Below are positions 31,600 through 41,999 of a stretch of 64,000 nucleotides of DNA, piece by piece (within the stretch, counting starts at the first letter, position 1; each line of letters begins with the position of its first letter). The translations under genes were made by a program, and so were the position numbers. Location of the stretch: assembly GCA_963575745.1 (NCBI GenBank), contig CAUYUJ010009446.1:270586-334585 (forward strand), given 5' to 3'. The notes beneath the pieces were generated by a model that was not told where the DNA came from, did not search any database, and saw nothing but the letters and a program-made list of their open reading frames with translations. This DNA comes from Prorocentrum cordatum. Taxonomy: Eukaryota > Sar > Dinophyceae > Prorocentrales > Prorocentraceae.

Positions 31600-32877
31600 A
31601 TTTGACAGAACTGTCGATTGGGATCCCCGACCCCTGCCCCTGTTTGACGACTCCGATCGATTGGGCTGGATCGGGTGGATGCGCGAACGCGACTCAGCTC
31701 AGAGCTGCTTCCCGGACAGCGAGCGGCCCCTTTCAACCTCGGGAGTCAGGCGCAAGGGCACACGGAAGGCCCCCCGCACGATCCCCGAGATTCTCATTGC
31801 GATTATTACCGACGGTGCGTCTCTGGCTACGCCGAGACATTTGCAGCCCAAGGACCGCCTTCATCAACGTTGCGGATTGCAGAGCATCCTAGGCCTATGA
31901 TCATAGACAACCAGTGTTTCGTGAGCGGGCATGTTTTCGAGGCGCGAAACTCAGCCTGCAAGCGCGCGGCCGCGTCGTTCCGCGCGGTCATCTGCGCCCC
32001 CCTGGGTTTGAGTCTCGTCGTCTTCGCCAGCGCCGCCGCCAGCACTTCGCGACCCTGTCGATCGCGTTCGGCGGCAGAGGCCGCGGTTTCGGCGAGCGCC
32101 GCTGGCGCCGCCCCGACCCCCCCGTTGGCGGCGGCGCCACGGCGGCAGATCATGGCAGAGCCCGAGCCCCTGTCACGGGCCATCCCCGTGGGCCAGGGCG
32201 CCAGCGAGTGCCCGCGCGAGGAAGTCGAGCAGGGCGTGGAACAGGCGATGAATCGTTCGCGGCTGGGCCCTTTCAAAGCGCTGGTCAGAGTTCTCGCCGG
32301 GCTGAGCCTGACCAACAGTCGCGACTTCGCCGACCGGATCGGCGCCTTCTCCAGCTGTTCCATGCTCTCAGCAGAGCACACCGTCGCCAAGAAGCTTCAG
32401 GAATCGGGCAAGCAGCGCGCGCTGTCCTGCAAGAAGTCTGGCAAGGACTACCAGCGCGGGCCCCCATTGGCCCCGTGCGTGGACGGCGTTCATCTGGATT
32501 GCCAATGCTCGGCAAGGCTCCTGCTCAGGCTCGCGGAGTCTGTCAGGTCTACTGGGGCGCCGGCGCGGCAGGCCAGACGGGCCGCCCGCGGGCTCTGCAG
32601 GACCAGGCGAAGCATTGACGCACGCGGCCCACCTAAAGACGAAAGAGAAGCCCATCACGTTCAGGCTGCAGTCCATGGTCCCCGCGGAGACCCAGATTTC
32701 GACGGCGTCCTGGAGCGAGGGGCCAGAGTCTCTTGGCGCGGGAGTCACGGCCCGCGCTGGGAGGGCCGCCGGCAGGCGGCCTGGGGCGCGAGGCGGAGGG
32801 GCCCTCTGCCCGAGCTCTGCATGAGGACGGGCCCCAGCGAGGAGGTCAGCAGCGACGAGGGCGAGGAAGCGAAGTAG
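31600..32877 (+). other. Unassigned coding-like sequence, frame changes near 31.8-31.9 kb
   Basis: A piece reading SDRLGWIGWMRERDSAQSCF (about 31650-31710) gives way to a second frame. That frame, to 32877, includes MNRSRLGPFKALVRVLAGLS (about 32248-32307) and ends SSDEGEEAK. Probably a decayed mobile-element or multi-exon coding region. No catalytic motif seen. Confidence 0.28.
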
Positions 32878-33104
32878 TTGCCCTTTCTACCCACCAGCAG
32901 ATTGGAGCGCAGGCGAGCACTTCTATGCTTTGCATGCCCTCCGCTCCAATTCACATTCTCTCTGGTTGAACTCGCTTCCCATTCATCTCATGTGCGATCG
33001 AAGCAAGTGCGAGCCGATCCACAGATAGCAGCGGCGCCCCCGAATGACAGAGCGTACTGCAGCTAGTTGCACTTCGAGTGAATGCTGATTTTCTACACGA
33101 TCAC

Positions 33105-33230
33105 GTTCCGAGCCAGCATGTATGCACGCGGCTTTTCCCGAGCCCGCATGCATGCATGCATGAGGCTTTCCCCGAGCCCGCATTCATGCGCGCTGCTCTT
33201 CCCGAGCCCGCATGTACACGCGCCTCTATT
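33105..33230. repeat. ~38-bp minisatellite (TTCCCGAGCCCGCATG)
   Basis: Three to four copies of CTTTTCCCGAGCCCGCATG followed by CATGCATGC or TACACGCGC words, at about 33110-33225. Confidence 0.8.
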
Positions 33231-34048
33231 CGGCATGGGGGCGGGGTGAGATTCTAACTTCAACGCGGGTGGGCGAGCTTGTTGCCAGCTAGTTGCGGTT
33301 GCTGATCGATATCCGCGCATCCCATGTTCGTGCGAGTGGCTACTTCGTCGCATCTCCAAGCTTATCAGATTCACGGTGCTTGGCCAAGGCCGCCAGGCCT
33401 TCTCACTTGCGGAGGGTTTCGGACTCGGCCGGGAGCATCCCCCTGCAGGGCGATTGTGGAAATCGCCCCGTCCCACGGCGAACACACATCCAGAGTCCAC
33501 AGCTGCTGGAAGGCAGCTTTTTTTTCTTGATGTTGCTGCCGCGCTTGCAAGTGGTCGTATCGAGTCGTATCCCTCCTCCTGCCGCGTCCCTCCCTCCGCC
33601 CCTGGCCCTCCTCCCAGCCTTCTGCCCGCCCTACATGCGCCTTCCGCCCTCCCGTGTTCTCCCCCCCCCTTCCCGAGGCTCCTCCGCCAGGTCGCCGTCG
33701 TGCACCGCGGTTCGTACCAGGCCCCACGGTCGCGCGGCCCCCCCCCTCGGGGTTGGGCGGCGCCCTGGCGGCGGGCCGCGGCCGACGCGAAGGGGAAAAG
33801 GGGACGAGGGCACGCAGAGGCGGGGCAGGAAGACGAACGAAGGGGGCGGGGTGGGGCGGGCGGGGAGGCGCGTGGGGGCGGCGGGGAGGCGGGCGACGGG
33901 AGATGCGGGGCCGGCGGGCGGCGGAAGAGGTCCGAAGGGCGAGGGGGCGTGTCTGGAGCGCACGCGGCGGTGGCGGGCGGTCCTTGGCGCCCCCCCGCCT
34001 CGGCCCCGGGCCCCCTCGGGGCCTGGGCGGCACACGCGCCGCCAAGAG
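33231..34048. other. Intronic DNA before exon 3; C/G-rich, no gene
   Basis: Long open frames on both strands at 33580-34040 come from C/G-rich low complexity. Confidence 0.5.
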
Positions 34049-34120
34049 GCAGACGCCGACACCCTCCCCGTCGGGCACATGCTGCTCGGCGCCTTCGCGC
34101 TGGCGGCGCTCCTCCACGCG
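34049..34120 (+). CDS. KDEL-receptor-like protein, exon 3
   Basis: Reads ADADTLPVGHMLLGAFALAA then LLHA, matching the ERD2 stretch where an acidic loop precedes a helix. The acceptor is AAGAG|GCA, or one of the nearby AGs at 34046 and 34053. The end after GCG (34120) lets the next exon restore the family wording LLHA-DMNSRP. That makes the donor GA (GACTCT), a known non-canonical class in dinoflagellates. Phases fit exon 4. Confidence 0.65.
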
Positions 34121-34149
34121 GACTCTGATGCGATGGGGGCAGGGGAGGG

Positions 34150-34840
34150 GGATGATGCGAACGCATCACCACCCTCCTCCTGCTCCTCCTTGTCTTTTTC
34201 CTCCACCTCCTCCTCCTCATTATCTTCCTCCCCTTCACAATTCCCCTCGAGAGTTCATCCCTCCTCCTCCCTTCCCTCCTTCTCCTTCTCCTCCTTCCCC
34301 CTCCTCCTCCTCCTCCTCGTCCCCTCCTCTTCCTCATCTTCCTCATCTTATTCCTCCTCCTGCTTCTCCTCCTTCTCCTCCTGCCACCCTTCAAAGCATC
34401 CGCGCTGCACCACAATCCTCCTCCTCATCCTTCTCCTCCTCCTCCTCCTCCTCCTCCTCCTCATCCTCCTCCTGCTCCTCGACGTCCTCGTCCCCCCCTC
34501 TTCCTCTTCCCCTTTACAATCCTCCTCCTCGTCTTCTTCCTCATCCTCCTCCTCCTCCTCCTCCTCCTTTCCTCGTCTTTCTTTCCTTGTTCCTGTCCTC
34601 CTCCCGTCCCACTCCTCTTCCTCCTCTTCCCTTTTCTCCTCCTCGCGAGTTCATCCCTCCTCCTCTCCTCCTGCCCCCTTCCTCCTCGTCCTGCTCCTCC
34701 TCCCCTCCTCCCCTCCTCTCCTTCCTCCTCCTTCTCCTCCAGCTTCGACAACTACCCTTAAAGGCAACCGCCTTGCACCACAGCCCTCCTCCTCCTCCTC
34801 CTCCTCCTCCTCCACCTCCTCCTCCTCCTCATCCCCATTT
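34150..34840. repeat. (TCC)n-rich microsatellite block
   Basis: Interrupted TCC/TCCTCA runs over about 690 bp. Two CCTCGAGAGTTCATCC/CGCGAGTTCATCC words recur, as they do in the TCC blocks at 39.95 and 40.72 kb. Confidence 0.92.
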
Positions 34841-34856
34841 TTGGGGGGCAGGTTGG

Positions 34857-35990
34857 TACGACTCGGTCCTGGCTCACTTCTTATCTGCCCATGTCGCCAG
34901 GGACGGAAATGACCTCGCTGCACTCATGGCGGCCAGGCATCTGGCAGACACGTTCACATTGCACACCGATTGTGCGGGCACCTTGTCTTGTTGTCTCTGT
35001 CCAGAGGTCGGTCGCAGGCCAGGCAACATCCGAGGGCACCTGCGGCCTCTGGCACACGTCACAGGAGGCCTGGAGAGCATGGCGGCGAAGAAGGTGCCCG
35101 CGCATGCCACCGCGCACGACGTGCGTGAGGGTGAGCTGACCGCGTTTGAGCGGGACGGTGGCCACACGGCCGATGCCCTTGTCAAGCAAGGAGCTGCGCT
35201 GGGCCGCCACATTGAGGCCGACCGCCTCCTCCTGCGTGTCTGTTTGGCCCTCGCTCGGCCCGAGAATATTGCCCGTGCGGAAGCGCACTACGGCGACCAG
35301 GAAATCTATGATGACGTTGGGTCCCAAGCGTTGACCATGGTCTCCCTGGAGGCATCCTCGAGACACGATGCCCTTCCTGGAGGAAGTTTGGGCTCAGGGC
35401 CCCGTCGGGGGCTGAGGGAATGCCGCCCTTCGACGGTCCTGCGGAAGCTCCGTTTGCCCCAGAGCACCAGGATTCCTCTGCCCCCTGGAGTTATGGGGGC
35501 CAGTGCTTCTGGGAGCTTCCTGCGATGACCACGGAGGTTCCTCTTCCCAGCCTCCTTTTGTGCACAACCTGCGGCGGGAAGGCGACGATTGTTACAACCT
35601 CCAGGGGCCTGAAGGGCTGCTGCTTGGGTTAGGAGCTGTCCTTGCAACGTGCAGTGGAGAAAAAACACCGACGCTTTCGCTCGCATGGTGCACCCTAACC
35701 GCGCCCATAAGATTGGCCAGCATCGAACTCCTGGGGACCTCGCTCCTCGGCTGTTCGGTCCTCGGTGGAGTGGGGGACAGTCGGAGGCTGGCCAAGCTAG
35801 GGTGGCGGAGAGAAGCAGAATTGATCCGAGCTCTGCGGGCAAGCTTAAGCTCTGCTTTTCTGCTGTATGCAAATGGTTTGGTCTAAGCGAAGAGCGGGCT
35901 CTGAAGCTCGGCATAGATGCCTTGCGGCACGACCCCGACCCGTTCGAAGACGATAGTATGGTTTGGTGCTGACCTGGGGCAAGCACCTGC
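34857..35990 (+). pseudogene. RNase H-bearing retroelement fossil, + strand
   Basis: One frame from 34850 reads DSVLAHFLSAHVARDGNDLA, FTLHTDCAGTLSCCL (about 34952), then KKVPAHATAHDVREGELTAF and GGHTADALVKQGAA (about 35159-35200). This is the order T-D-C, K-x-x-H, G-x-x-x-A-D of RNase HI. A second frame then gives a knuckle-like LLLCTTCGGKATI (about 35556) and a third gives LSEERALKLGIDALRHDPDP (to about 35960). It belongs to the same class as the minus-strand fossil at 18.7-21.0 kb. RT is missing, so the copy is truncated and decayed. Confidence 0.6.
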
Positions 35991-36099
35991 TGCGGGCCCC
36001 TGGCTGGGGCGACGCCCCCCCCCCTCCAGAGTGACGAACAGTTCCTCTACGATGGTGCTTGCCCATGGTTTTCCAAGGCCAAGACCTCTAAGTCTGTCT

Positions 36100-36150
36100 T
36101 TCTCCCTCCTCCTCCTCCTCCTCCTCCTCCTCCTCCTCTTCCCCCTCCTC
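36100..36150. repeat. (CTC)n microsatellite
   Basis: A CTCCTC run at about 36108-36145. Confidence 0.95.
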
Positions 36151-36196
36151 CAGCACAGAACATACACGTGGTCAGCGCTTCCCTACCTACACAGCA

Positions 36197-37317
36197 TTGG
36201 CAGGTCACCGACGAGAGGTACACAACGTGCGGCCCATTGTTGCTTCAGTAGTAGTTACCAGCCAGTGCCCTTGGTGCTACAGTACATTTGTCAACCGTAA
36301 GACGGCGGTGGATCATGCTACAGGGGCAGTACACTACCACGGGATTTGCCACCTAGACAGGTCCAAATGGTCGCACGACGTACTTCCTCCGTCTACACTT
36401 TCTTGCTTTATATGTGGCCATGAGGCCCAAACCCTTTCAGAATTCCAGCAGCACGTGCGCACCCACCTTGCAGGCCCCGGCCAGCTTCGAGGTCCCAGAG
36501 GCCAGGCGGCCCATACTACACGGGGCAATGGCTTGGATTATAATAAGAGAAGGAGAGCCCATCCCAGAAGGACAGCCGCGAGGAGCGAAGGCGGTCGCAG
36601 GGATAGGCAAGGGCAGCCAGTGATCGGCCCACGGTGGGGCACGAGGCGGAGGACAAGGTCAACTAGCAGGATCAGACAGAGACGAGATGAAGGCGCTGCA
36701 GGAACTCACCTTGCAGAACAACGCCGCCACCCGAGAGCTGGCCAACGAAGTGGGCGATTTCTGGCTCCTGAACATGTCCAACCTCGCCGTGCAGCTCGCG
36801 CTGGAGACTGGCAAGGAGTACGGTCGCAAGGTCAAGGAGCTCGAGACACGGCACAAGCTCGGTTCGCCCCACGGACACGTGGCAGCCAGTCTAGTGGAAG
36901 GATTGCTTACGCAATTACAACAAGAGGAAACACTCCCAGGGGCACTCGTACCAGTACTACAGGTACTCCAGGAGCTCACGCAGCAGATCGCGGGATAATG
37001 GGGCCTCAAGGTCATCGCGGAGGTCTTCAAGAAGTGCAAGGTGCAGGAGACGTAAGGACGACATTATGGACCTGGACCGCCAGGCCAAGATTACGTTCGT
37101 GATCAACGCCAGCCCATGCTTCATGGCCACCCTGTACCTGGACAAGATAGAGGAGCAGAACATCAAGGGGTTGCTGGGCTTCCAGGCGGTGATGTTCAAG
37201 CAGGCTCTCAACGCGGCGATCGCGCACCAGGGCGGCAGCAAGAGCAGGTCTGGCGGGCCAAAGACGGGGCTCGAGCGCACGACCGAACGCCAGCTCCACA
37301 AGAAGAGCGGGGCATGA
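36197..37317 (+). pseudogene. C2H2 zinc-finger element ORF, frameshifted
   Basis: The first frame has a finger-like CPWCYSTFVNRKTAVDHATG and then a textbook C2H2 finger, CFICGHEAQTLSEFQQHVRTH (about 36404-36466, C-x2-C-x12-H-x3-H, shown here over 21 positions only by its parts: CFIC and HVRTH). A second frame, 36500 to about 37050, is helical (MKALQELTLQNNAATRELAN, LGSPHGHVAASLVEGLLTQL) with stops at 36621 and 36996. A third frame continues to 37317 (DDIMDLDRQAKITFVINASP). I believe this finger-plus-helical layout is a multicopy dinoflagellate element protein, but that is from memory of the style. No enzyme domain is present. Confidence 0.45.
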
Positions 37318-37827
37318 GAGATCAGGCGCTACGGAGTCCACCAGTTACCACGAGCAGCAGCCCGCCAGAGCCATCGGAGGCTGCTGCAGGCTCCGCACTT
37401 GTCGGCACGACCAACGCGTCGACCACCTTTGCCAGGTTTCCCGCCCGCCGCGAGAGAGGAACAAAGAGTTCTGCAGATCAGTCAGGACCTTGTGCTGCGG
37501 TTTTAAGAACTAAGTAATCGCGCACAAGTGCACGGTGGTTATATGTCTAATGTACTACGCATGGCCACCTACTACAGAGATCTCAGGTCCAGGGACTACT
37601 ACATGTGACGAGTGAGAGGGGCGGGACAACCCCGACGGATCCCACCACCTCATCCGCTTCCCCCTCCTCGCCCACCATTGCTATACTTCTGTTTTGCACA
37701 GTGATGGGTACTACAAGGGCGGCGTGCATGTCGCACTTGAGTCTCAAAAGCCGCCCCCCCCCCCCCTCCAAGGATTTCTGCAAGACCGCCGAGGAACTAG
37801 TCCAGGGAACCGAGCCGCGTCAGCTAC
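37318..37827. other. No supported gene
   Basis: Ordinary-complexity intronic DNA with a short poly-C run at about 37756. Confidence 0.45.
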
Positions 37828-38868
37828 ATGCGAAAACGACCGACCTACAGCGGTTCAGGCCATGCAAAGACCATGAGGGACACAGATAATAACAACGACG
37901 GCCAGGGCTCCATCCAACTTCGGCACGGGGAAAAGAGGCACAGAGCACCGAGGGGCCCATGCAAGGCTCACGAGACCACAAGCAGGCCACAGAGCATCGC
38001 CAGCCAGGATATGTCTGCTTCCAGCACACTGAGCGGAGAGCTACTACGCCCAGGCTACGACATCACAGAGTTCGTACCATGTCGGCCCGCAGCCGTAGCA
38101 TTTCGGCTCCAACTCGCCAGGCTTCCAGAGACGAACTACTACGCGAGCTCCACCAAGCGGACTGCGCAGTTACGCAGTTACGTCATGGTCCAATACCACG
38201 CGGAGGCCGTGCAGCGGCGTGGGCGGACTCTCCGGATACTACGGGTGGTCAGCAGCAGGACGGCGCGAATAATTTACCGATCCTCGTCCAGCGAAACCAG
38301 CGCCGCAACGGTCAGGACGAGCAGATCTTTGGCAGCATGGAGTACAGGCTCCAACTCGCCCACCCGAGCCTCCTCACCACTCCGAAGTTATTCGAAGAAG
38401 GCCTTCCTCCAACGCAGCGTCTGGCGAAAAAGGCTTCAGCGACAAGCAGAGCGCCTTGTCATCTCGCTCGGCCGCCTCAAGTCGAACACGAGCCAGAACC
38501 CGTGCGAGGAGATGGAGAGGGCGCAGGCGGTATTACATCTCGAGCACCATATCGACAAGGTAAAGAAGGCGCTCGATGCTGCATCAGGACTAGATGCTCC
38601 AGGCGCTATCGACGACTACGACACCAAGTGGACCAATGGCGCGAATGGGGATGGGTTCGGACGTCGTGGAGCCGCAGACCACGCAGAGCCCGCTCCGCCA
38701 GACACGGCGCACAGCAACTTCCAGCCGCGTGCGCCGCGCGACAAGCCGAGCGAGCCTACTAAGGGCTGGGAGACCAGGTACTACCAGGCCACGAGCGAGA
38801 GCGGAGACACCCGCACAAGGTACAAGTCTGCGGCGGCTGCGGCAGGATGGGGCCCTGGCATGGACTGA
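37828..38868 (+). pseudogene. Unassigned coding-like sequence downstream of the finger ORF
   Basis: One frame (37959 to about 38440) reads ISAPTRQASRDELLRELHQA and MEYRLQLAHPSLLTTPKLFE. The sense then moves to a second frame ending at 38868 (EEMERAQAVLHLEHHIDKVK). The one-base shift and lack of domains suggest a decayed part of the same element. Confidence 0.3.
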
Positions 38869-39409
38869 CTTGGAGGCCTGGAGGCAGATGCACTACGGCC
38901 AGAGTTTGAGCTGGCACTACATATCAAACTCAGACTACTGCTGGGGTACTACGCTCGCAGGGGCAGTCTTATCGTACCCAGAGCAGGGCCCAACATAAGT
39001 TCTACTTCTACTACTGAGAGCGGCTCTGCGACTAGTATGCTAGCACTCCTGCCGCCCAGTGAGACGGCCACTACGTTGCATACTAACGCAAGTGTTGCTC
39101 TTCTATTTCTCTCTGCGGGAGGGGGGTGTGGAGGGGGAGGAAGGGGGGGGGGGGAGGTGGCGAAAGGTCCCCAGAGGCGCGGCCCCGCTCACAACGAATG
39201 TGAGCAGCCGTACCTCCGGTCTCGTTTCCACATCCTCAGCAGGGCAGGGCCTCCTGCATCGGGGCAGTGCGCCACCTGCTACCGCGTAGGGCGCGCGCGC
39301 CCCAGGCTGCCCCGAGGGCCAAGCGATCCAATGGTGCTGCATCCATATACGACCTAGGGAGCCCATGCCTATTACTAGTGCCAGGAGTGGCGCTCCCAGA
39401 CGGCCTTAT
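38869..39409. other. No supported gene
   Basis: Mixed sequence with a G-run at 39118-39160. Confidence 0.5.
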
Positions 39410-39990
39410 TATTATCCTCCTCCTCCTGTTCCTGCTCCTTCTCCTCCTCCTCCTCCGCCTCCTCTTTTTCCTCCTCCTCCTCATCATCATCCCCCCCCCT
39501 CCTCATCCTCATCCTCGTGTTCGTCATCCTCTTGTTTCCCCTCCTCCTCCTCCTCCCCCTCCTACTCCTCCTCCTCCTGCTCCTCCTCCTCGTCCTAGTC
39601 CTCCTCCTCCTCCTCCTCCTCCTCCTCCTCTTGTCCCTGTTCCTCTTCCTCCTCCTCCTCATCCTGCTCCTCCTGCTCCTCTTCCTCTTCCTCCTGCTCC
39701 TCCTCCTCCTCCTCCTTCTCCCCCCCCTTCCTTGTCCAGTCCTCCTGTTCTTTCTCCTCCTCCTGTTCCTCCTCCTCCTCCTTCTCCTCCTGTTCCTCCT
39801 CCTCTTCCTCCTCGTCCTCTTCCTCGTCCTCCTACTACTCTTTCTCCTCCTCATATTCCTTCTCCTCCCCTTCCCCCTCCTCCTCTTCTTCTTCCTCCTC
39901 CTCCTCCTCGTCCGCCCCATCCCCCTCCCCGTGCCCTTCCTCGCGAGTTCATCCTCCATCACTTCCTCATCCTCCTCATCCTTTTCCGTC
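39410..39990. repeat. (TCC)n-rich microsatellite block
   Basis: Almost 580 bp of TCC with TCA, TGC and TTC interruptions. The long Leu-, Ser- or Arg-rich frames here are artefacts. Confidence 0.95.
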
Positions 39991-40084
39991 TCAGCTCATT
40001 GCTCTCATAGGTACATCTTGTCGCGCCCCCATGAGTCTCGGTAGGGCGGGTCTGGCGGTCAGCTTGGGACTTCACCATCTACGA

Positions 40085-40745
40085 CCTTGGAACTCGATAT
40101 GTGTAATAGCTTCACGGATGGAGGGTGGGGGGGTCCAAAATGTGGTTATCGCTTCCGCGCCGCGTACATTCGTTTCAACAAATGCAACAGATTCGAGGAT
40201 GGAGGGGGGGCGATCTCAAACTGTGGCTCTCGCCTGAGCGCCGCGCGCATTCGCCTGAAGAGTTCGCAGCATATTCGAGGGTGGAGAGCGGTTCCTTCGC
40301 AAAACGTGACTCTCGCGTTAGCGCCGCGCGCAGTCGCCTTAAGCGCCCACAGCAGTTTCAACGGTTCGTATGGTCGACGTCCCGGGAATGGCGTTTTGGC
40401 ACGACTTAGGCGTGCCAGGACGCAACAGTCGCACGATGATTCATTGTGCTGAAGTCCCAACATCGGTTTTATGGTACGATTTAGTGTTGTCAGGACGCAT
40501 CCAGTCACATTGGCATTATTCCCCCGCAGATTCAATCATTGTGTTTTGGTACGGTTGAGGGTTCTCAGGCGGTTATTTTTCCATTCGGCATTTCCCGCAA
40601 TAGAAATTTGTTCGTTGGGACCTATGAAGACGGAGCGTGGAAGGAGGGTTTCTTGCAACATCGTTGATGCGTCTTGGGTTTACACTGGTCCTCGTTCTCC
40701 TCCTCCTCCCCCTCCTCGCGAGTTCACTGCTCCTCCTCCCTTCTG
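40085..40745. repeat. Left arm of a large inverted repeat
   Basis: Contains a ~70-bp tandem unit (GTGGCTCTCGCCTGAGCGCC..GCGCATTCGCCTGAA..TTCGCAGCAT.TTCGAGG), about three copies to 40370. It is followed by a GTTTTGGTACGACTTAG..GTC-type unit and by GGCATTTCCCGCAATAG, then GTTGATGCGTCTTGGGTTTACACTGGTCC. The same features in reverse complement and mirror order occupy 45960-46740. Confidence 0.8.
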
Positions 40746-41075
40746 CCCCCTCCCCTTCTCCTGCTCCTCCTTCTCCTCCTCCCCCCCTCCTCCTCGTCCT
40801 CCTCCTCCTCCTCGTCGTCCAGGCGCCATCGGCGCCCAGGGAAGAGCTGCGGGAGAGCTCCTCCTCTTCGTCCTCGTTCTCGTCCTCGTCCTCCGACCCT
40901 TAAGAGCATCAGCGCTATACTAAAATCGTTATCCTTCCTCTCCCTCTTCCCTTCGTCGTCGTCGTCCTCCTCCTCCCCCTCCCCCTCCTCCTCCTCCTCC
41001 TCCTCCTCCTCCTCCTCATCCTCATCCTCATCCTCATCCTCATCCTCCCCACCCTCCTCCTCTGCCTCCTTCTCC
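40690..41075. repeat. (TCC)n and TCATCC microsatellites
   Basis: Two TCC-rich tracts (40690-40900, 40965-41070), the second ending in (TCATCC)n. Confidence 0.9.
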
Positions 41076-41750
41076 ACGCGGACGCTCGATGGAGGGAGGG
41101 GAGGGAAGGCAGGGATGGACTTGACGAGCACGGCGGGAAGAGGAAGCGGCGATGGAGGGACGGAGGGCAATCATGACATCATTTTCCGCCTGCTTGTTTC
41201 GATCCGCGACTTGAGGGCAGCTATGACAGAGCCACTGGCAAGTGGAAGGGCGGATGAACGGAGAAAGAGGGTGGAGGACGAGGAGGAGGATGGAGGGCGG
41301 GGGCGAGGAGGGCTCGGCGAAGGAGGTTCCCCCCCCATTCTTGCAGTGAGGGCCTGTTGGATTCGGGGCGGGCCCGCGCCTGTCTCTGAGGCGTCGCAAG
41401 GGCGCCCCCGGGCGCGGTGGGGCCTGTCTGGAGCCATGGGCGGGGGCTCAGCCCTGTCACCGGTCCTTTCTGCCTCCCTGCCTCGAAGAAGGCACAACTG
41501 CATAACCATACAGTAGGCACATCAAACTCGAAAGTGGTCTGCCACCCATGGAGATCTATGATCCCCCGATGACCCCAAGACCCACAAGGTCTCAGGTACC
41601 CTAGGAAGTTCAAAGATCGACGAAGAATGTGCCCCCCCCCAAACAAAGTGTTGTAATAAGATGTTTTCTCGTGTGAATGTGTGTGTGTCTACCGTAATCT
41701 TTCGGAGGTCCAGCTGGACCCCCCCGTTCCCTGACGCGCAGAACGCGCCA
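41076..41750. other. No supported gene
   Basis: Nothing recognised on either strand. Confidence 0.45.
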
Positions 41751-41825
41751 GGTGCGGCGCCAGGGGCGCCGCCAGGGGGAGTCCATCGCGTATCTAAGAA
41801 ATCCGCACGGACCTCGGGAAGTTCA
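41751..41825. repeat. Dispersed copy of the 7.8-kb foldback element (right half)
   Basis: GCGGCGCCAGGGGCGCCGCC-AGGGGGAGTCCATCGCGTATC then AAGAAATCCGCACGGACCTC matches 7880-7933. The left arm is not present. Confidence 0.6.
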
Positions 41826-41999
41826 TGCTAATTCGTGCTATTATTCCTCTATTGCTGCTTGCTTCCCTTTGCTGCTGCTGCTGCTGCTGGCCGCCTGCTG
41901 CGATGAGCTTCTCTCAGTCGTCGCTCCGTCCAGCTTCGCCTTGTCTTGCGCCCAAGTACGGAGCCCGTTTAATTGAAAGGCGAGGTAGCGTTACGATAA

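Noticed and set aside
32515-32560. Candidate for the missing short receptor exon (AG then GCTCCTGCTCAGGCTC)
   Set aside because: It would read W-LLLRLAES, only loosely like the family loop, and sits in a longer coding-like frame of different character. Too weak to call.
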